The notes below the pieces were generated by a model, which was not told where the DNA came from, made no database searches, and worked only from the letters and a program-made list of their open reading frames with translations. This document shows positions 45,098 to 54,828 of a stretch of 64,000 bases of DNA, piece after piece (position 1 is the stretch's first letter; each line of letters opens with the position of its first letter). Source of the stretch: Lichenicola sp964236105 (GTDB taxonomy: Bacteria > Pseudomonadota > Alphaproteobacteria > Acetobacterales > Acetobacteraceae); NCBI GenBank assembly GCA_964236105.1, contig CAXSBC010000009.1:37377-101376 (forward strand), given 5' to 3'. The position numbers and the translations under genes were made by a program.

Positions 45098-46099
45098 ATG
45101 CTGTCTTGTGCAGGATCGAGCAGTTCGACGTGGGATGCCGACAGGTTGCGCGCGGCCACCAACGCCGCCGGCATGGCGCTCTGGTCGTGGAACGTCGACA
45201 CCGACGAGCTTGCCCTGGACGAACGCGCCAGCGTCCTGTGGAACATGCCGAGCGACCGGTCGATCACGTTCGAGGAGCTCTCCCGCCGCATCCATCCGGG
45301 CGATCTCGACCGGGTGGCGAGCGCGGTCAGGCAGACCCGCGCACGGCTCGGCGCCTACGAGATCGACTTTCGCATCCTGCATGACGGCGCGGTCCGCTGG
45401 ATCTGCAGCCGCGGCCAGGGAGAGGACGGCGATATCGTCGGGCGCATCATGTTTGGCGTCTTCCTCGACGTGACCGAGCGCAAGCGGACCGAGGAGGCGC
45501 GCGATCTGCTTGCGGGCGAGATGACGCACCGGGTCAAGAACCTGTTCGCCGTCGCCTCCGCCCTCACCGGGATCGCCGCGCGCACGACCACCACGACGAC
45601 CGAGATGGCGCTCGATCTGACGCAGCGGCTGGTGTCGCTCGGCCGCGCCCATGAGCTCGTCCGCATCATGCCAGGTGCCGCGGGACAGGCCTTGCTGGGC
45701 GATCTCCTTGCCGTGCTGCTCGCCCCCTATGACGACAACAGATCGGCAGGCGACCGCATCCATATCCGCGTGCCCGAGATCCGCGTCGGCGAGACCGCCA
45801 CCACGGCGCTCGCCCTGGTGATGCACGAGCTGGCGACCAACTCGATCAAGTATGGCGCGCTCTCGATGGGAAGCGGCACGCTCGACGTGTCCGGCCGCCT
45901 GCACGAGAACGAGCTGGAGATCGTCTGGACCGAGCGCGGCGGGCCGCGCCTGTCCGACCAGCCCCGGCCGGACGGCTATGGCAGCAAGCTGATCGCCCGC
46001 AGCCTGTCGGGGCAGCTCGGCGGCTCGATCGGCGTCGACTGGCGCCCGGAAGGTGCTGTCATCAGCCTGCGGATGAACCGGACGCAGCTCGGAACATGA
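45098..46099 (+). CDS. HWE-family sensor histidine kinase with PAS domain
   Basis: 333 aa. An N-terminal PAS/PAC domain (AGMALWSWNVDTDELALDER, later HDGAVRWICSRGQ and GVFLDVTERKRTEEA) is followed by the HWE dimerisation box EMTHRVKNLFAVASALTGI with the phospho-acceptor His near 143, and an ATPase domain with HELATNSIKYGALS and GYGSKLIARSLSGQLGG. There is no membrane segment, so it senses a cytoplasmic signal. HWE kinases often act in general stress signalling, but no response regulator, anti-sigma or EcfG gene is adjacent. GAAAGGAG precedes the ATG. Confidence 0.9.
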   Translation: MLSCAGSSSSTWDADRLRAATNAAGMALWSWNVDTDELALDERASVLWNMPSDRSITFEELSRRIHPGDLDRVASAVRQTRARLGAYEIDFRILHDGAVRWICSRGQGEDGDIVGRIMFGVFLDVTERKRTEEARDLLAGEMTHRVKNLFAVASALTGIAARTTTTTTEMALDLTQRLVSLGRAHELVRIMPGAAGQALLGDLLAVLLAPYDDNRSAGDRIHIRVPEIRVGETATTALALVMHELATNSIKYGALSMGSGTLDVSGRLHENELEIVWTERGGPRLSDQPRPDGYGSKLIARSLSGQLGGSIGVDWRPEGAVISLRMNRTQLGT

Positions 46100-46189
46100 G
46101 CATGCGCCCCATCCGGTCCGGCGGCGACGTCGCGGTCGGGGCCTGGGCGCGCGGCGCGACCGGCTAGGCCTCCGGCCGGAAGATCGCGC

Positions 46190-47077
46190 ATGCGCGAGAA
46201 CGAGATCCGCGTCACGTTCGACCTGAAGCAGGCCCTGTCGGCGCGCATCATCGGCCAGGATCATGCGCTCGAGACGGTCGCGCGACCGATCCGCGCAAGC
46301 CGGTCGGCGTGTTCCTGATGGTCGGCACCTCGGGCGTGGGCAGGACCGAGACCGCGCTGGCGGACCTGCCGTATGGGGGGCTCAGAACGTGACCACCATC
46401 AACAGGACGGAGTTCGAGGAGGAGCATAAGGTTTCGCTGCTGATGGGATCGCCACCGGGCTGTGTCGGATACGGCGAGGGCAGCATCCTGACCAAGGTGG
46501 TGCGGCGACGCCCCCATTCGGTGATCCTGCTGGACGGGATGGAGAAGGCGCATCCCGGCGTGCGGGACGTGGTCTGTCGGGTGTTCGACACGGGCACGGT
46601 GAAGGATGGCGAAGGCCGCGACATCGACTTCCGCAACACCACCATCATCATGACGTGCAAGGCCGGCACCGGCCTGATCCCGGCGCTGTTCGCCGATCCG
46701 GAGACCGCGCCGGACGCGGCGGAGCTCGCCAGGCACCTCAAGCCGGCCTTCCTGGGGCGGGTCGCGACCGTGCCCGATCTGTCGCTGACCGACGAGATGA
46801 TCCGGCGGATCGTGGGCCTGCAGCTGGGCCGGATCGCGGCGCGGGTCGGGATAGCCGGCGAGCCCGTTTCACCAACGATCCGGAACTGGTAGAGGTGATC
46901 GCGCAACGATGCACCGAGAGCGAGGCGGGAGTCCGCAACATCGAGAGCATCCTGTCGCATACGCGGCTGGCCGACCTGTCGTCGGAGATCCTGGCCAGGC
47001 TGGCCTCGGGCTCGCCGATCGAGACGGTGCCTGTCGGGGTGGGTGCGGGCAGCGGGTTCACCTGCGCAGTCTCCTGA
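46190..47077 (+). pseudogene. tssH: Type VI secretion ATPase ClpV (TssH), C-terminal remnant with frameshifts
   Basis: Four pieces in shifting frames line up with the second AAA+ domain of ClpV: SARIIGQDHALETVA (46190 frame), then DPRKPVGVFLMVGTSGVGRT (Walker A with Lys changed to Arg), then NVTTINRTEFEEEHKVSLL, PPGCVGYGEGSILTKVVRR, KDGEGRDIDFRNTTIIMT, and after a further shift near 46865 NDPELVEVIAQRCTESEAGV. Segments between blocks are deleted. EEHKVSLLMGSPPG-GYGEG and KDGEGRDIDF are typical of ClpV rather than ClpB. The first ~550 residues and all other type VI genes are missing, so it is a dead remnant. Confidence 0.82.
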
Positions 47078-47404
47078 CACCAGGCCACGCACGACCGCCA
47101 CTGCGCCCTGGGTCGAGATCGGATGCGTCGAGTCGCGCGACGACATCGGCATGATTTTTGGTGCGATGCAATAATCGGTGGGCTCGATACGGCGATTCGT
47201 ATCCGGATTGGCATCGGCAATGAAGTTGAGCGGACCGCCACGACGATGACCGCGGCGTTGGTACAACACTCTTGATATTTGGTGACACGGAACGGAATGA
47301 CCGGCCTGATCGTCTGGTCAGGGCGCGCAAAACCGTTATCGTGCCGCTGACCGAGCCTTAAAGAGCACGGCTAGAAGACCAGGCCGAGAAGAACGAGGAA
47401 GCGC
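47078..47404. other. Intergenic region upstream of the polyol operon
   Basis: About 330 bp. It contains a palindrome GATACG-GCGATT-CGTATC (47186-47203) and AT-richer sequence (47150-47290) where the oprB promoter probably lies. A minus-strand stretch that could encode DYCIAPKIMPMSSRDSTHPI looks protein-like and may be another gene fragment, but I cannot assign it. Confidence 0.35.
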
Positions 47405-48874
47405 ATGAACAGGGTATATTCGAAGGGGGCTGCCTGCTCGCTTTCGACGAGATTGCTGACCGGAACCGCAACAATGGCACTGGCCACGGTTCTGAGCGGT
47501 GCCGCGTTTGCACAGACGTCGCTTGGCCCCAGCACCCGGGTGGCGACGCCGCTGCCGGCGAACGGCGCGCCGATCAACGTGGTGAGCTCGGTGCCGCCGC
47601 TGCCGGCGCCCGAGGCCCTGTTCCCCGGCCTGTTCGGGTATGGCACGTTCCTGCGCGACCATGGCGTCGCCGTGCTGCTGGACAACGTCGACGAATTCGA
47701 CGGCATCGTGAAGGGCGAGAACAAGGGCTCGACCAACGCCGGCCAGTACGGCCTTGAGACCGACATCGACTGGGAGCGTCTGGCCGGGCTGACCGGCTTC
47801 TCGACCCACACCGTCATGGTCGGCCGCTACGGCATCCCGGCGAGCCGGATCTTCGGCGACAACCTCGACCCCAGCCAGGAGATCTACGGCGCCGGCGGCA
47901 ACGTGGCGATCCATCTGGTCTATGCCTATGGCGAGGAGACGGTCGCCAACGGGCGCGCCGACCTGGCGTTCGGCCGTATGCCGGTGCTGAACGACTTCGC
48001 CTCGTCGCCGCTGTACTGCAACTTCCAGAACAACGCCTTCTGCGGCAATCCGAAAGCCTCGTCGGACAACATCGCGGTCTCCTCCTACCCGGACGCCAAC
48101 TGGGCGTTCCGCCTGCGGGTGCGGCCGACGCAGGCCACCTACATCCAGAGCGGCATCTTCTTCACCGAGGACAACATCTACAACGCCACCGGCGGCTACC
48201 GCTCGGGCTTCCGCTTCAACGCCGCCCACATCAGCGGCGAGACCTTCCCGGTGCAGGCCGGCTACGAGCCGAGCTTCGGCCCCGACCAGCTGCCGGGCCA
48301 CTACAGCGTCGGCTTCATCTACGACACCAACAAGCACAACGACGACTACTACGACGCCAACGGCAACTCCTACGTCGTGAGCGGCCTGGCCCCGCGCATC
48401 CGCCATGGCCAGACCGCCGAATACGTGCTCGTCGACCAGATGCTGCTGCGGCACGGCTCGGGCGCCACCAACGGCCTGATCGGCTTCGGCACCTTCTACC
48501 ACAACGACGACAACACCTCGACGCGCACCAGCCAGGGCGAGGTCGGGCTGATCGATCACGGCTTCTGGAAGGCACGCCCCGGCGACGGCTTCGGCCTGGC
48601 CTTCTCCTACCTCGAAGTGTCCGACGCGCTGTCGCACACCGAGGCCGTGCAGCAGGAGCTCGGCCTGCCGATCACCGGCAACGGCAACTTCTACGACGAT
48701 ACCCGATCGGGCGTGCAGAGCCACACCTACAACTTCGAGGCCAACTACCAGATCCACGTCTATCGCGGCGTCACCTTCGCGCCCGACTTCCAGTACTTCA
48801 TCCGACCCAACGCGCAGGCCAACCTGCCCAGCGCCGCCGTCATCGGCTTCAAGAGCCACATCGAACTGTTCTGA
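47405..48874 (+). CDS. oprB: OprB-family carbohydrate-selective porin
   Basis: 489 aa. A signal peptide ends at SGAAFAQ (about 36). The rest is beta-barrel: alternating aromatic strands such as RLRVRPTQATYIQSGIFF, a conserved GLETDIDWERLAG segment, and a terminal aromatic (HIELF) needed for outer-membrane insertion. It would let sugars or polyols across the outer membrane. It heads the polyol cluster, although a hairpin terminator follows it, so downstream genes may depend on read-through or a second promoter. Confidence 0.92.
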   Translation: MNRVYSKGAACSLSTRLLTGTATMALATVLSGAAFAQTSLGPSTRVATPLPANGAPINVVSSVPPLPAPEALFPGLFGYGTFLRDHGVAVLLDNVDEFDGIVKGENKGSTNAGQYGLETDIDWERLAGLTGFSTHTVMVGRYGIPASRIFGDNLDPSQEIYGAGGNVAIHLVYAYGEETVANGRADLAFGRMPVLNDFASSPLYCNFQNNAFCGNPKASSDNIAVSSYPDANWAFRLRVRPTQATYIQSGIFFTEDNIYNATGGYRSGFRFNAAHISGETFPVQAGYEPSFGPDQLPGHYSVGFIYDTNKHNDDYYDANGNSYVVSGLAPRIRHGQTAEYVLVDQMLLRHGSGATNGLIGFGTFYHNDDNTSTRTSQGEVGLIDHGFWKARPGDGFGLAFSYLEVSDALSHTEAVQQELGLPITGNGNFYDDTRSGVQSHTYNFEANYQIHVYRGVTFAPDFQYFIRPNAQANLPSAAVIGFKSHIELF

Positions 48875-48882
48875 GCCTCCCC

Positions 48883-48910
48883 GCCCGGTCATGCATCAGC
48901 ATGGCCGGGC
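48883..48910 (+). terminator. Hairpin terminator or processing site after oprB
   Basis: A 12-bp stem, GCCCGGTCATGC with GCATGGCCGGGC (one G-U pair), and a 4-base ATCA loop, 9 bp after the oprB stop. Only GTTC follows, so termination may be partial. This would give much more porin than downstream enzyme, a common operon design. Confidence 0.65.
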
Positions 48911-49031
48911 GTTCACTGCCGACGGCAGCGCTGCCACCGTCTATCCCCTGTCCCGGAATACGCCTAGCGTCGGCTTCCTTGCGGTCCCGGTCGACACCGG
49001 TCCACGCCGCCTCGAAGAAGGCTTCCGTGCC

Positions 49032-50081
49032 ATGACTTCGGTCCGTTCCGTCGTGCTCGAACGTCAGCACGAACTCACGCTGCGCGACATCGAGCTTCCA
49101 TCGTCGCTCGGGCCGGACGATGTACGGATCCGCATCCATACCGTCGGCATCTGCGGCAGCGACGTGCACTACTACACGCACGGCCATATCGGGCCCTTCG
49201 TGGTGCGCGAGCCCATGGTGCTCGGTCACGAGGCGGCCGGAACGGTGACCGAGGTCGGCAGCAATGTGCGCGGGTTCGCGGCCGGCGATCGCGTCTGCAT
49301 GGAGCCGGGCATACCGGACGCGACCTCGCGGGCGTCGAAGCTCGGCCTCTACAACGTCGATCCTGCCGTGCGCTTCTGGGCGACACCGCCGGTCCATGGC
49401 TGCCTGACCTCGCACGTGGTGCATCCGGCAGCCTATACCTACAAGCTTCCAGAGACCGTCTCCTTTGCCGAAGGCGCGATGGTCGAGCCGTTCGCGATCG
49501 GTGTGCAGGCCGCCGTCAAGGGCGCGATCAAGCCCGGCGACACCTGCGTCGTGACCGGTTGCGGCACCATCGGGCTGATGGTGGCGCTGGCGGCACTCGG
49601 CAGCGGAGCCGGCCGGGTGGTGATCTCGGACGTGGTCGATCCCAAGCTCGAGATCGCGGCGCGGTATCCCGGGCTGATCCCGGTCAACGTGTCGCGAGAG
49701 TCGCTGCGCGAGCGGATCGACGGGCTGTGCGGGCGGGAGTGGGGTGCGGACGTGGTGCTGGAGGCGAGCGGCAGCCCGCGCGTGTATGACGACGTGCTCG
49801 CCTGCGTGCGACCGGGCGGCACGGTGGTGCTGGTCGGCATGCCGCTCGACAAGATCGCCTTCGACATCGTCTCGGCGCAGGCCAAGGAGATCCGCATCGA
49901 GACGGTGTTCCGCTACGCCAACGTGTTCGACCGCGCCATCGAGATGATCGCGTCCGGACGGGTGGACCTGAAGCCGCTGATCGCCGATACCTTCGAGTTC
50001 GAGCAGTCGGTGGCGGCGTTCGAGCGGGCTGCTTCCGCCCGTCCCGCCGACATCAAGCTGCAGATCGTCATGCCCACCTGA
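49032..50081 (+). CDS. Zinc-dependent polyol dehydrogenase, xylitol/sorbitol type
   Basis: 349 aa medium-chain dehydrogenase. Catalytic-zinc ligands: Cys in VGICGSDVHYYTHGHIG (about 41), and His-Glu in VLGHEAAGTV (about 66-67). The NAD fold carries CVVTGCGTIGLMVALAAL. The four-Cys structural zinc loop is absent: MEPGIPDATSRASKLGLYNV replaces it, as in some xylitol and L-iditol dehydrogenases. It oxidises xylitol to xylulose or sorbitol to fructose; the xylulokinase downstream favours xylitol or D-arabitol. The ATG at 49032 is used; an earlier in-frame ATG (48891) overlaps the hairpin. Confidence 0.88.
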   Translation: MTSVRSVVLERQHELTLRDIELPSSLGPDDVRIRIHTVGICGSDVHYYTHGHIGPFVVREPMVLGHEAAGTVTEVGSNVRGFAAGDRVCMEPGIPDATSRASKLGLYNVDPAVRFWATPPVHGCLTSHVVHPAAYTYKLPETVSFAEGAMVEPFAIGVQAAVKGAIKPGDTCVVTGCGTIGLMVALAALGSGAGRVVISDVVDPKLEIAARYPGLIPVNVSRESLRERIDGLCGREWGADVVLEASGSPRVYDDVLACVRPGGTVVLVGMPLDKIAFDIVSAQAKEIRIETVFRYANVFDRAIEMIASGRVDLKPLIADTFEFEQSVAAFERAASARPADIKLQIVMPT

Positions 50082-50152
50082 AAGCAGGGCGCCCGGGTGG
50101 GACAGGAACGTCTCCCGGCCGGCCTGCATCATCCGATCCGAGGGACAGCATC

Positions 50153-51634
50153 GTGGACATGATCCAGCTTGATCGGACGGCGCTCTCCCGTCTCCCCGCA
50201 CCGATCCAGGGGCCGCGCTTCGATCCGGCCGCGGTGCGGGCGGGCATCGTGCATCTCGGGCTCGGCGGCTTCCACCGGGCGCACATGGCGCGCTACACGC
50301 ACGACCTGTTCGAGCGGCGGCCGGACATGATGCAATGGGGCATCGTCGGCGGCGGCCTGATGCCCGGCGACAGGCGGATGGCAGACAGCCTGCTGCCGCA
50401 GGACAGGCTCTACACGCTGGTCGAGCGCAGCGGCACCGACGAGACGATGACAGTGATCGGGTCGCTGGCCGGCGTCATCTTCGCCGGCGAGAGCAGCGCC
50501 GCCCTGCTCGATGCCATCGACAGCCCGGACATCCGGATCGTCAGCCTCACCGTGACCGAGAACGGCTACTGCCTCAACCGCGCGACCAAGCGGCTCGATC
50601 TGCAGCATCCGCTGATCAGCCACGACGTCGCCCATCCCGGGGAGCCGCGCAGCGCCATCGGCATCATCGTCGAGGCGTGCCGCCGACGCCGCGCAGCGGA
50701 CGCGGCGCCGTTCACCGCGCTGAGCTGCGACAACATCCAGCATAACGGCGAGGTCCTGCGCGACGCCGTGATCGCGCTGGCACGGGAAACCGATCCGACG
50801 CTGATCGACTGGATCCAGGCGAAGATCAGCTTCCCGAGCACGATGGTCGACCGGATCACGCCGGTCACGGCAGACGCCGACATCAAGGCGCTGGCCGACC
50901 GTCACGGGCTCGTCGATGCCTGGCCGGTCTTCTCCGAGACCTTCATGCAGTGGGTCATCGAGGACCGGTTCGTCGCCGGACGGCCGGCCTGGGAAGAGGT
51001 CGGCGCGCAGTTCGTGCAGGATGTGGCGCCTTACGAGTTCATGAAGCTGCGGCTGCTGAACGCCAGTCATCTCGCCGTCTCCGGGCTTGGACGGCTCGCC
51101 GGCATGGCCACGATCGACGAGGCGATGGCCGAGCCGTTGATGACGCGCTACATGGCCGCGCTGATGGACCGCGAGACCGGCCCGACGCTGAAGCCGGTGC
51201 CGGGAATCGACCTCGCCGACTACAAGGCGACCCTGATCGAACGGTTCGCCAACACGGCGATCAAGGACACGGTCGAGCGCGTCAACACCGACGCGCCGCT
51301 CAATGTCCTGGTCGATCCGATCCGCGACCGCCTGCGCGCGGGCGAGAGCGTGGAGCTGCTGGCGCTGGCGCTGGCCGCCTGGCTTCGCCGGATACGCGGC
51401 GAGGACGAGCAGGGCGACCCGATCGAGATCCGTCATCCGCTGGCTGCCCTGCTGCGCGAGAAGGCGGTCGAGGGCGGCGAGGATCCGGTGCCGCTGCTTG
51501 GCATCGCGCAGCTGTTCGGCGAGACCGGAACCGATCCGCGCCTGATCCAGCCGGTCGGCCGCTGGCTGAGCTCGCTCTACCGGCAGGGCAGCAGGTCGAC
51601 CCTGGCACAGGCCGCGGAACGCTGCGGCTTCTAG
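50153..51634 (+). CDS. mtlK: Mannitol/arabitol dehydrogenase family (long-chain polyol dehydrogenase)
   Basis: 493 aa, no zinc. The Rossmann segment IVHLGLGGFHRAHMARYTHD and the C-terminal catalytic motif FMKLRLLNASHLAVSGLG (active-site Lys, with Asn and His) are those of the mannitol 2-dehydrogenase / D-arabitol 4-dehydrogenase / fructuronate reductase family. Within a polyol operon with xylulokinase, D-mannitol to fructose or D-arabitol to xylulose are the likely reactions. It starts with GTG at 50153, with GAGGGA 8 bp upstream; an ATG follows at 50159. The gene symbol is by family only. Confidence 0.88.
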   Translation: MDMIQLDRTALSRLPAPIQGPRFDPAAVRAGIVHLGLGGFHRAHMARYTHDLFERRPDMMQWGIVGGGLMPGDRRMADSLLPQDRLYTLVERSGTDETMTVIGSLAGVIFAGESSAALLDAIDSPDIRIVSLTVTENGYCLNRATKRLDLQHPLISHDVAHPGEPRSAIGIIVEACRRRRAADAAPFTALSCDNIQHNGEVLRDAVIALARETDPTLIDWIQAKISFPSTMVDRITPVTADADIKALADRHGLVDAWPVFSETFMQWVIEDRFVAGRPAWEEVGAQFVQDVAPYEFMKLRLLNASHLAVSGLGRLAGMATIDEAMAEPLMTRYMAALMDRETGPTLKPVPGIDLADYKATLIERFANTAIKDTVERVNTDAPLNVLVDPIRDRLRAGESVELLALALAAWLRRIRGEDEQGDPIEIRHPLAALLREKAVEGGEDPVPLLGIAQLFGETGTDPRLIQPVGRWLSSLYRQGSRSTLAQAAERCGF

Positions 51635-51724
51635 CGACGGCGGCCGTTGACGCGCCTCGGCCGGAGTGAGACGGTGACGGTCAAGCTGAAATTCAATTCG
51701 GCTGCAAGAATATCCGAGGAAACC

Positions 51725-53062
51725 ATGGCTTGTAGCATTTCCAGCCTTCGCAGGGTGGCGGCGTGTGGCGCCGTGGCACTCGGAGCCGCACACGCCGCGG
51801 TCGCGCGCGCTGACTCCACCATCACGGTCGCCACGGTGAACAATGGCGACATGGTGGTGATGCAGAAGCTCTCGAGCGTCTTCGAGCAGCAGCACCCCGA
51901 CATCCACGTGCGCTGGGTCGTGCTCGAGGAGAACGTGCTACGCCAGCGTGTGACCACCGACATCGCCACCCAGGCCGGCCAGTTCGACGTCATGACGATC
52001 GGCAACTACGAGGTGCCGATCTGGGCCAAGCAGGGCTGGCTCGTGCCGATGGACAACCTGCCTGCCGCCTATGACGAGGGCGACCTGCTCAAGCCCGTGG
52101 CCGAAGCGCTCACCTACAACAGCAAGCTCTACGCGCTGCCATTCTACGCCGAGAGCGCCATGACGTACTACCGCACCGACCTGTTCAAGAAGGCGGGCAT
52201 CACCATGCCGACTGCGCCGACCTATGCGCAGATCCGCGAATATGCCGACAAGATCACCGACAAGTCGAACCAGATCTATGGCATGTGCCTGCGCGGCAAG
52301 CCGGGCTGGGGCGAGAACATCGCCTACATCACGACGCTGGTGCATGCCGAGGGCGGCCAGTGGTTCAACACCGCCTGGAAGCCGACGCTGAACTCGGCCG
52401 CCTGGAAGACGGCGATCACCTATTACGCCGACATCCTGAAGGCGGACGGGCCGCCCGGCGTGTCGTCGAACGGGTTCAACGAGACGCTGGCGCTGTTCGC
52501 AAGCGGGCATTGCGGCATGTGGATCGACTCCACCGTCGCCGCCGGCCTGCTGTTCGACAAGAAGCAGTCGCAGGTCTCGGACGAGGTTGGTTTCGCGCCG
52601 ATGCCGACCGGCAGCTTCACCGGCGGCCCGACCTGGCTGTGGAGCTGGAACCTCGGCATTCCCGCCTCCTCCAAGCAGAAGGATGCCGCGCGCACCTTCG
52701 TCACCTGGGCGACTTCCAAGGAATACGTCGCCCTGGTCGCCAAGCAGAATGGCTGGGTCGCGGTGCCGCCCGGCACGCGCCAGAGCACCTACGACAACCC
52801 GCAATACAAGCAGGTGGCGCCGTTCGCCAGCTTCGTGCAGACCGCGATCGATGCGGCGAACCCGAAGGGGCAGACCGAGCAGCCGCGCCCCGACACCGGC
52901 GCCCAGTTCGTCGCCATTCCGGAGTTCCAGGGCATCGGCACCCAGGTCGGGCAGACGATGGCCGGCGTGCTGACCGGCCAGAGCACGGTGACCCAGGCGC
53001 TGGCCTCCGCGCAGTCCGCGACCGCGCGCACGATGCGCCAGGCGGGTTATCCCAAGAAGTAG
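51725..53062 (+). CDS. ABC transporter polyol-binding protein
   Basis: 445 aa. A signal peptide (VAACGAVALGAAHAAVARAD) precedes a family 1 extracellular binding fold (MVVMQKLSSVFEQQHPDIHV, TIGNYEVPIWAKQGWLVPMD, later TWLWSWNLGIPASSKQKDAA). This is the SmoE/MtlE type that binds sorbitol or mannitol in the periplasm for the permeases encoded next. GAGGAAACC precedes the ATG at 51725. It is 11 bp from the first permease gene. Confidence 0.92.
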   Translation: MACSISSLRRVAACGAVALGAAHAAVARADSTITVATVNNGDMVVMQKLSSVFEQQHPDIHVRWVVLEENVLRQRVTTDIATQAGQFDVMTIGNYEVPIWAKQGWLVPMDNLPAAYDEGDLLKPVAEALTYNSKLYALPFYAESAMTYYRTDLFKKAGITMPTAPTYAQIREYADKITDKSNQIYGMCLRGKPGWGENIAYITTLVHAEGGQWFNTAWKPTLNSAAWKTAITYYADILKADGPPGVSSNGFNETLALFASGHCGMWIDSTVAAGLLFDKKQSQVSDEVGFAPMPTGSFTGGPTWLWSWNLGIPASSKQKDAARTFVTWATSKEYVALVAKQNGWVAVPPGTRQSTYDNPQYKQVAPFASFVQTAIDAANPKGQTEQPRPDTGAQFVAIPEFQGIGTQVGQTMAGVLTGQSTVTQALASAQSATARTMRQAGYPKK

Positions 53063-53073
53063 GACATCCGGTC

Positions 53074-54000
53074 ATGTCGATCACGCTCGACAAGAACCCG
53101 ACGATGGCCGGACACGGCGCGTCGGGGGCGGCGACCGCCGCTCCTGCCGCCGCCCGTTCGTGGCTGGTCATGCCGTCGGTCGGCGTCCTGCTGGTGTGGA
53201 TGATCATCCCGCTGGTGATGACGCTCTGGTTCTCGTTCAGGACCTACAACCTGCTCGATCCCACGGTGCGCGGCTTTGCCGGCATCGACAACTACGCCTA
53301 CCTGGTCACCGATCCGGATTTCTGGGCCAGCCTGCGCAACACCCTGGTGCTGCTGGCGGCCGTGCTGGTGATCACGGTCGGGTTCGGCACGCTGCTGGCG
53401 GTGCTGTTCAACCAGCCCTTCCCCGGGCGCAACGTCGCCCGCGTGCTCGCCATCTCGCCGTTCTTCGTGATGCCGACGGTGGCGGCCCTGCTTTGGAAGA
53501 ACCTGATGATGCACCCGATCTACGGGGTGCTCGGCGTGGTCGCCCATGCGTTCGGCCTGCAGCCGGTCGACTGGTTCGCCAACTATCCGCTGACCTCGGT
53601 GATCGCCATCGTCTCCTGGGAGTGGCTGCCGTTCGCGCTGCTGATCCTGCTGACCGCGGTGCAGTCGCTCGATCACGAGCAGCGCGAGGCGGCGCGCATG
53701 GACGGGGCCGGGGTGATCGCGCAGTTCTTCTTCATCACGCTGCCGCATCTGTCGCGGGCGATCAGCGTGGTGATCATGATCGAGACGATCTTCCTGCTCA
53801 CCGTGTTCGCCGAGATCTTCGTGACCACGGCCGGCGGGCCAGGCAACGCCACCACCAACCTCGCCTTCCTGATCTATTCGCGCGCGCTGCTGCAGTTCGA
53901 TGTCGGCGGCGCGTCGGCCGGCGGCGTGGTCGCCATCATCCTCGCCAACATCGTGGCAGTCTTCCTGGTGCGCAGCATCGCCCGCCGGCTCGAGGTGTAG
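53074..54000 (+). CDS. ABC transporter permease, polyol, first subunit
   Basis: 308 aa, six membrane spans. An Ala-rich N-terminal tail leads into LVMPSVGVLLVWMIIPLVMT. The EAA loop that contacts the ATPase is EQREAARMDGAGVIAQFFFI (about 203-222). It belongs to the SmoF/MalF-type group. It forms the channel with the second permease, whose ATG begins 2 bp after its stop. Confidence 0.93.
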   Translation: MSITLDKNPTMAGHGASGAATAAPAAARSWLVMPSVGVLLVWMIIPLVMTLWFSFRTYNLLDPTVRGFAGIDNYAYLVTDPDFWASLRNTLVLLAAVLVITVGFGTLLAVLFNQPFPGRNVARVLAISPFFVMPTVAALLWKNLMMHPIYGVLGVVAHAFGLQPVDWFANYPLTSVIAIVSWEWLPFALLILLTAVQSLDHEQREAARMDGAGVIAQFFFITLPHLSRAISVVIMIETIFLLTVFAEIFVTTAGGPGNATTNLAFLIYSRALLQFDVGGASAGGVVAIILANIVAVFLVRSIARRLEV

Positions 54001-54002
54001 CC

Positions 54003-54818
54003 ATGACCGACAGTCTCGGCAAACGGATCCTCATCGCCCTGCTCGGCTGGGCCGTGGCGATCGCGCTGTTCTTTCCGATCTTCTGGATGGTGCTGACCAG
54101 CTTCAAGTCGGAGACCGACGCGATCACCGCGCGCCTGTTCTTCGCCCCGACCCTCGCCGCCTACGGGGAGGTGCTGGGCCGCGCCAACTACCTGCTGTTC
54201 GCCTTCAACAGCATCGCGGTCTCCATCGGCGGCACGGTGCTGGCGCTGCTGTTCGCGATCCCGGCCGCGTACTCGATGTCGTTCCATCCGACGATGCGCA
54301 CCCGCGGCACCCTGCTCTGGATGCTGTCGACCAAGATGCTGCCGTCGGTCGGCGTGCTGGTGCCGATCTACCTGATATTCCGCACCACCGGGCTGCTGGA
54401 TACCCGCTCGGGCCTGATCATCATCTACGCGCTGATGAACCTGCCGATCATCGTCTGGATGCTGTTCACCTTCTACAAGGAGGTGCCGCACGAGATCCTG
54501 GAGGCGGGCCGCATGGACGGCGCCAACACCTGGGGCGAGGTCTGGCACCTGCTGATGCCGCTGACCCTGCCCGGCGTCGCCTCGACCGGCCTGCTGTCGC
54601 TGATCCTGTGCTGGAACGAGGCCTTCTGGAGCCTGAACCTCACCTCGTCGCGGGCCGCCCCGCTGACCGCCTTCATCGCATCGTTCTCGTCGCCCGAGGG
54701 GCTGTTCTTCGCCAAGCTGTCGGCCGCCTCGACCATGGCGGTGGCGCCCATCCTGATCTTCGGCTGGTTCAGCCAGAAGCAGCTGGTGCAGGGCCTCACC
54801 TTCGGCGCCGTCAAGTAG
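54003..54818 (+). CDS. ABC transporter permease, polyol, second subunit
   Basis: 271 aa, six membrane spans. The first is LIALLGWAVAIALFFPIFWM. The EAA loop HEILEAGRMDGANTWGEVWH (about 160-180) is canonical. SmoG/MalG-type. It is 2 bp after the first permease and 10 bp before the ATPase gene, a tight importer operon. Confidence 0.93.
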   Translation: MTDSLGKRILIALLGWAVAIALFFPIFWMVLTSFKSETDAITARLFFAPTLAAYGEVLGRANYLLFAFNSIAVSIGGTVLALLFAIPAAYSMSFHPTMRTRGTLLWMLSTKMLPSVGVLVPIYLIFRTTGLLDTRSGLIIIYALMNLPIIVWMLFTFYKEVPHEILEAGRMDGANTWGEVWHLLMPLTLPGVASTGLLSLILCWNEAFWSLNLTSSRAAPLTAFIASFSSPEGLFFAKLSAASTMAVAPILIFGWFSQKQLVQGLTFGAVK

Positions 54819-54828
54819 GAGCCCGGCC

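Noticed and set aside
47078..47270. Minus-strand protein-like stretch upstream of oprB
   Set aside because: A short run looks like real protein, but without a start, a family match or a full frame it cannot be called a gene.
47336..48892. A 518-codon minus-strand frame across oprB
   Set aside because: It is Val/Gly/Glu-rich antisense to a well-supported porin gene; no family resemblance.
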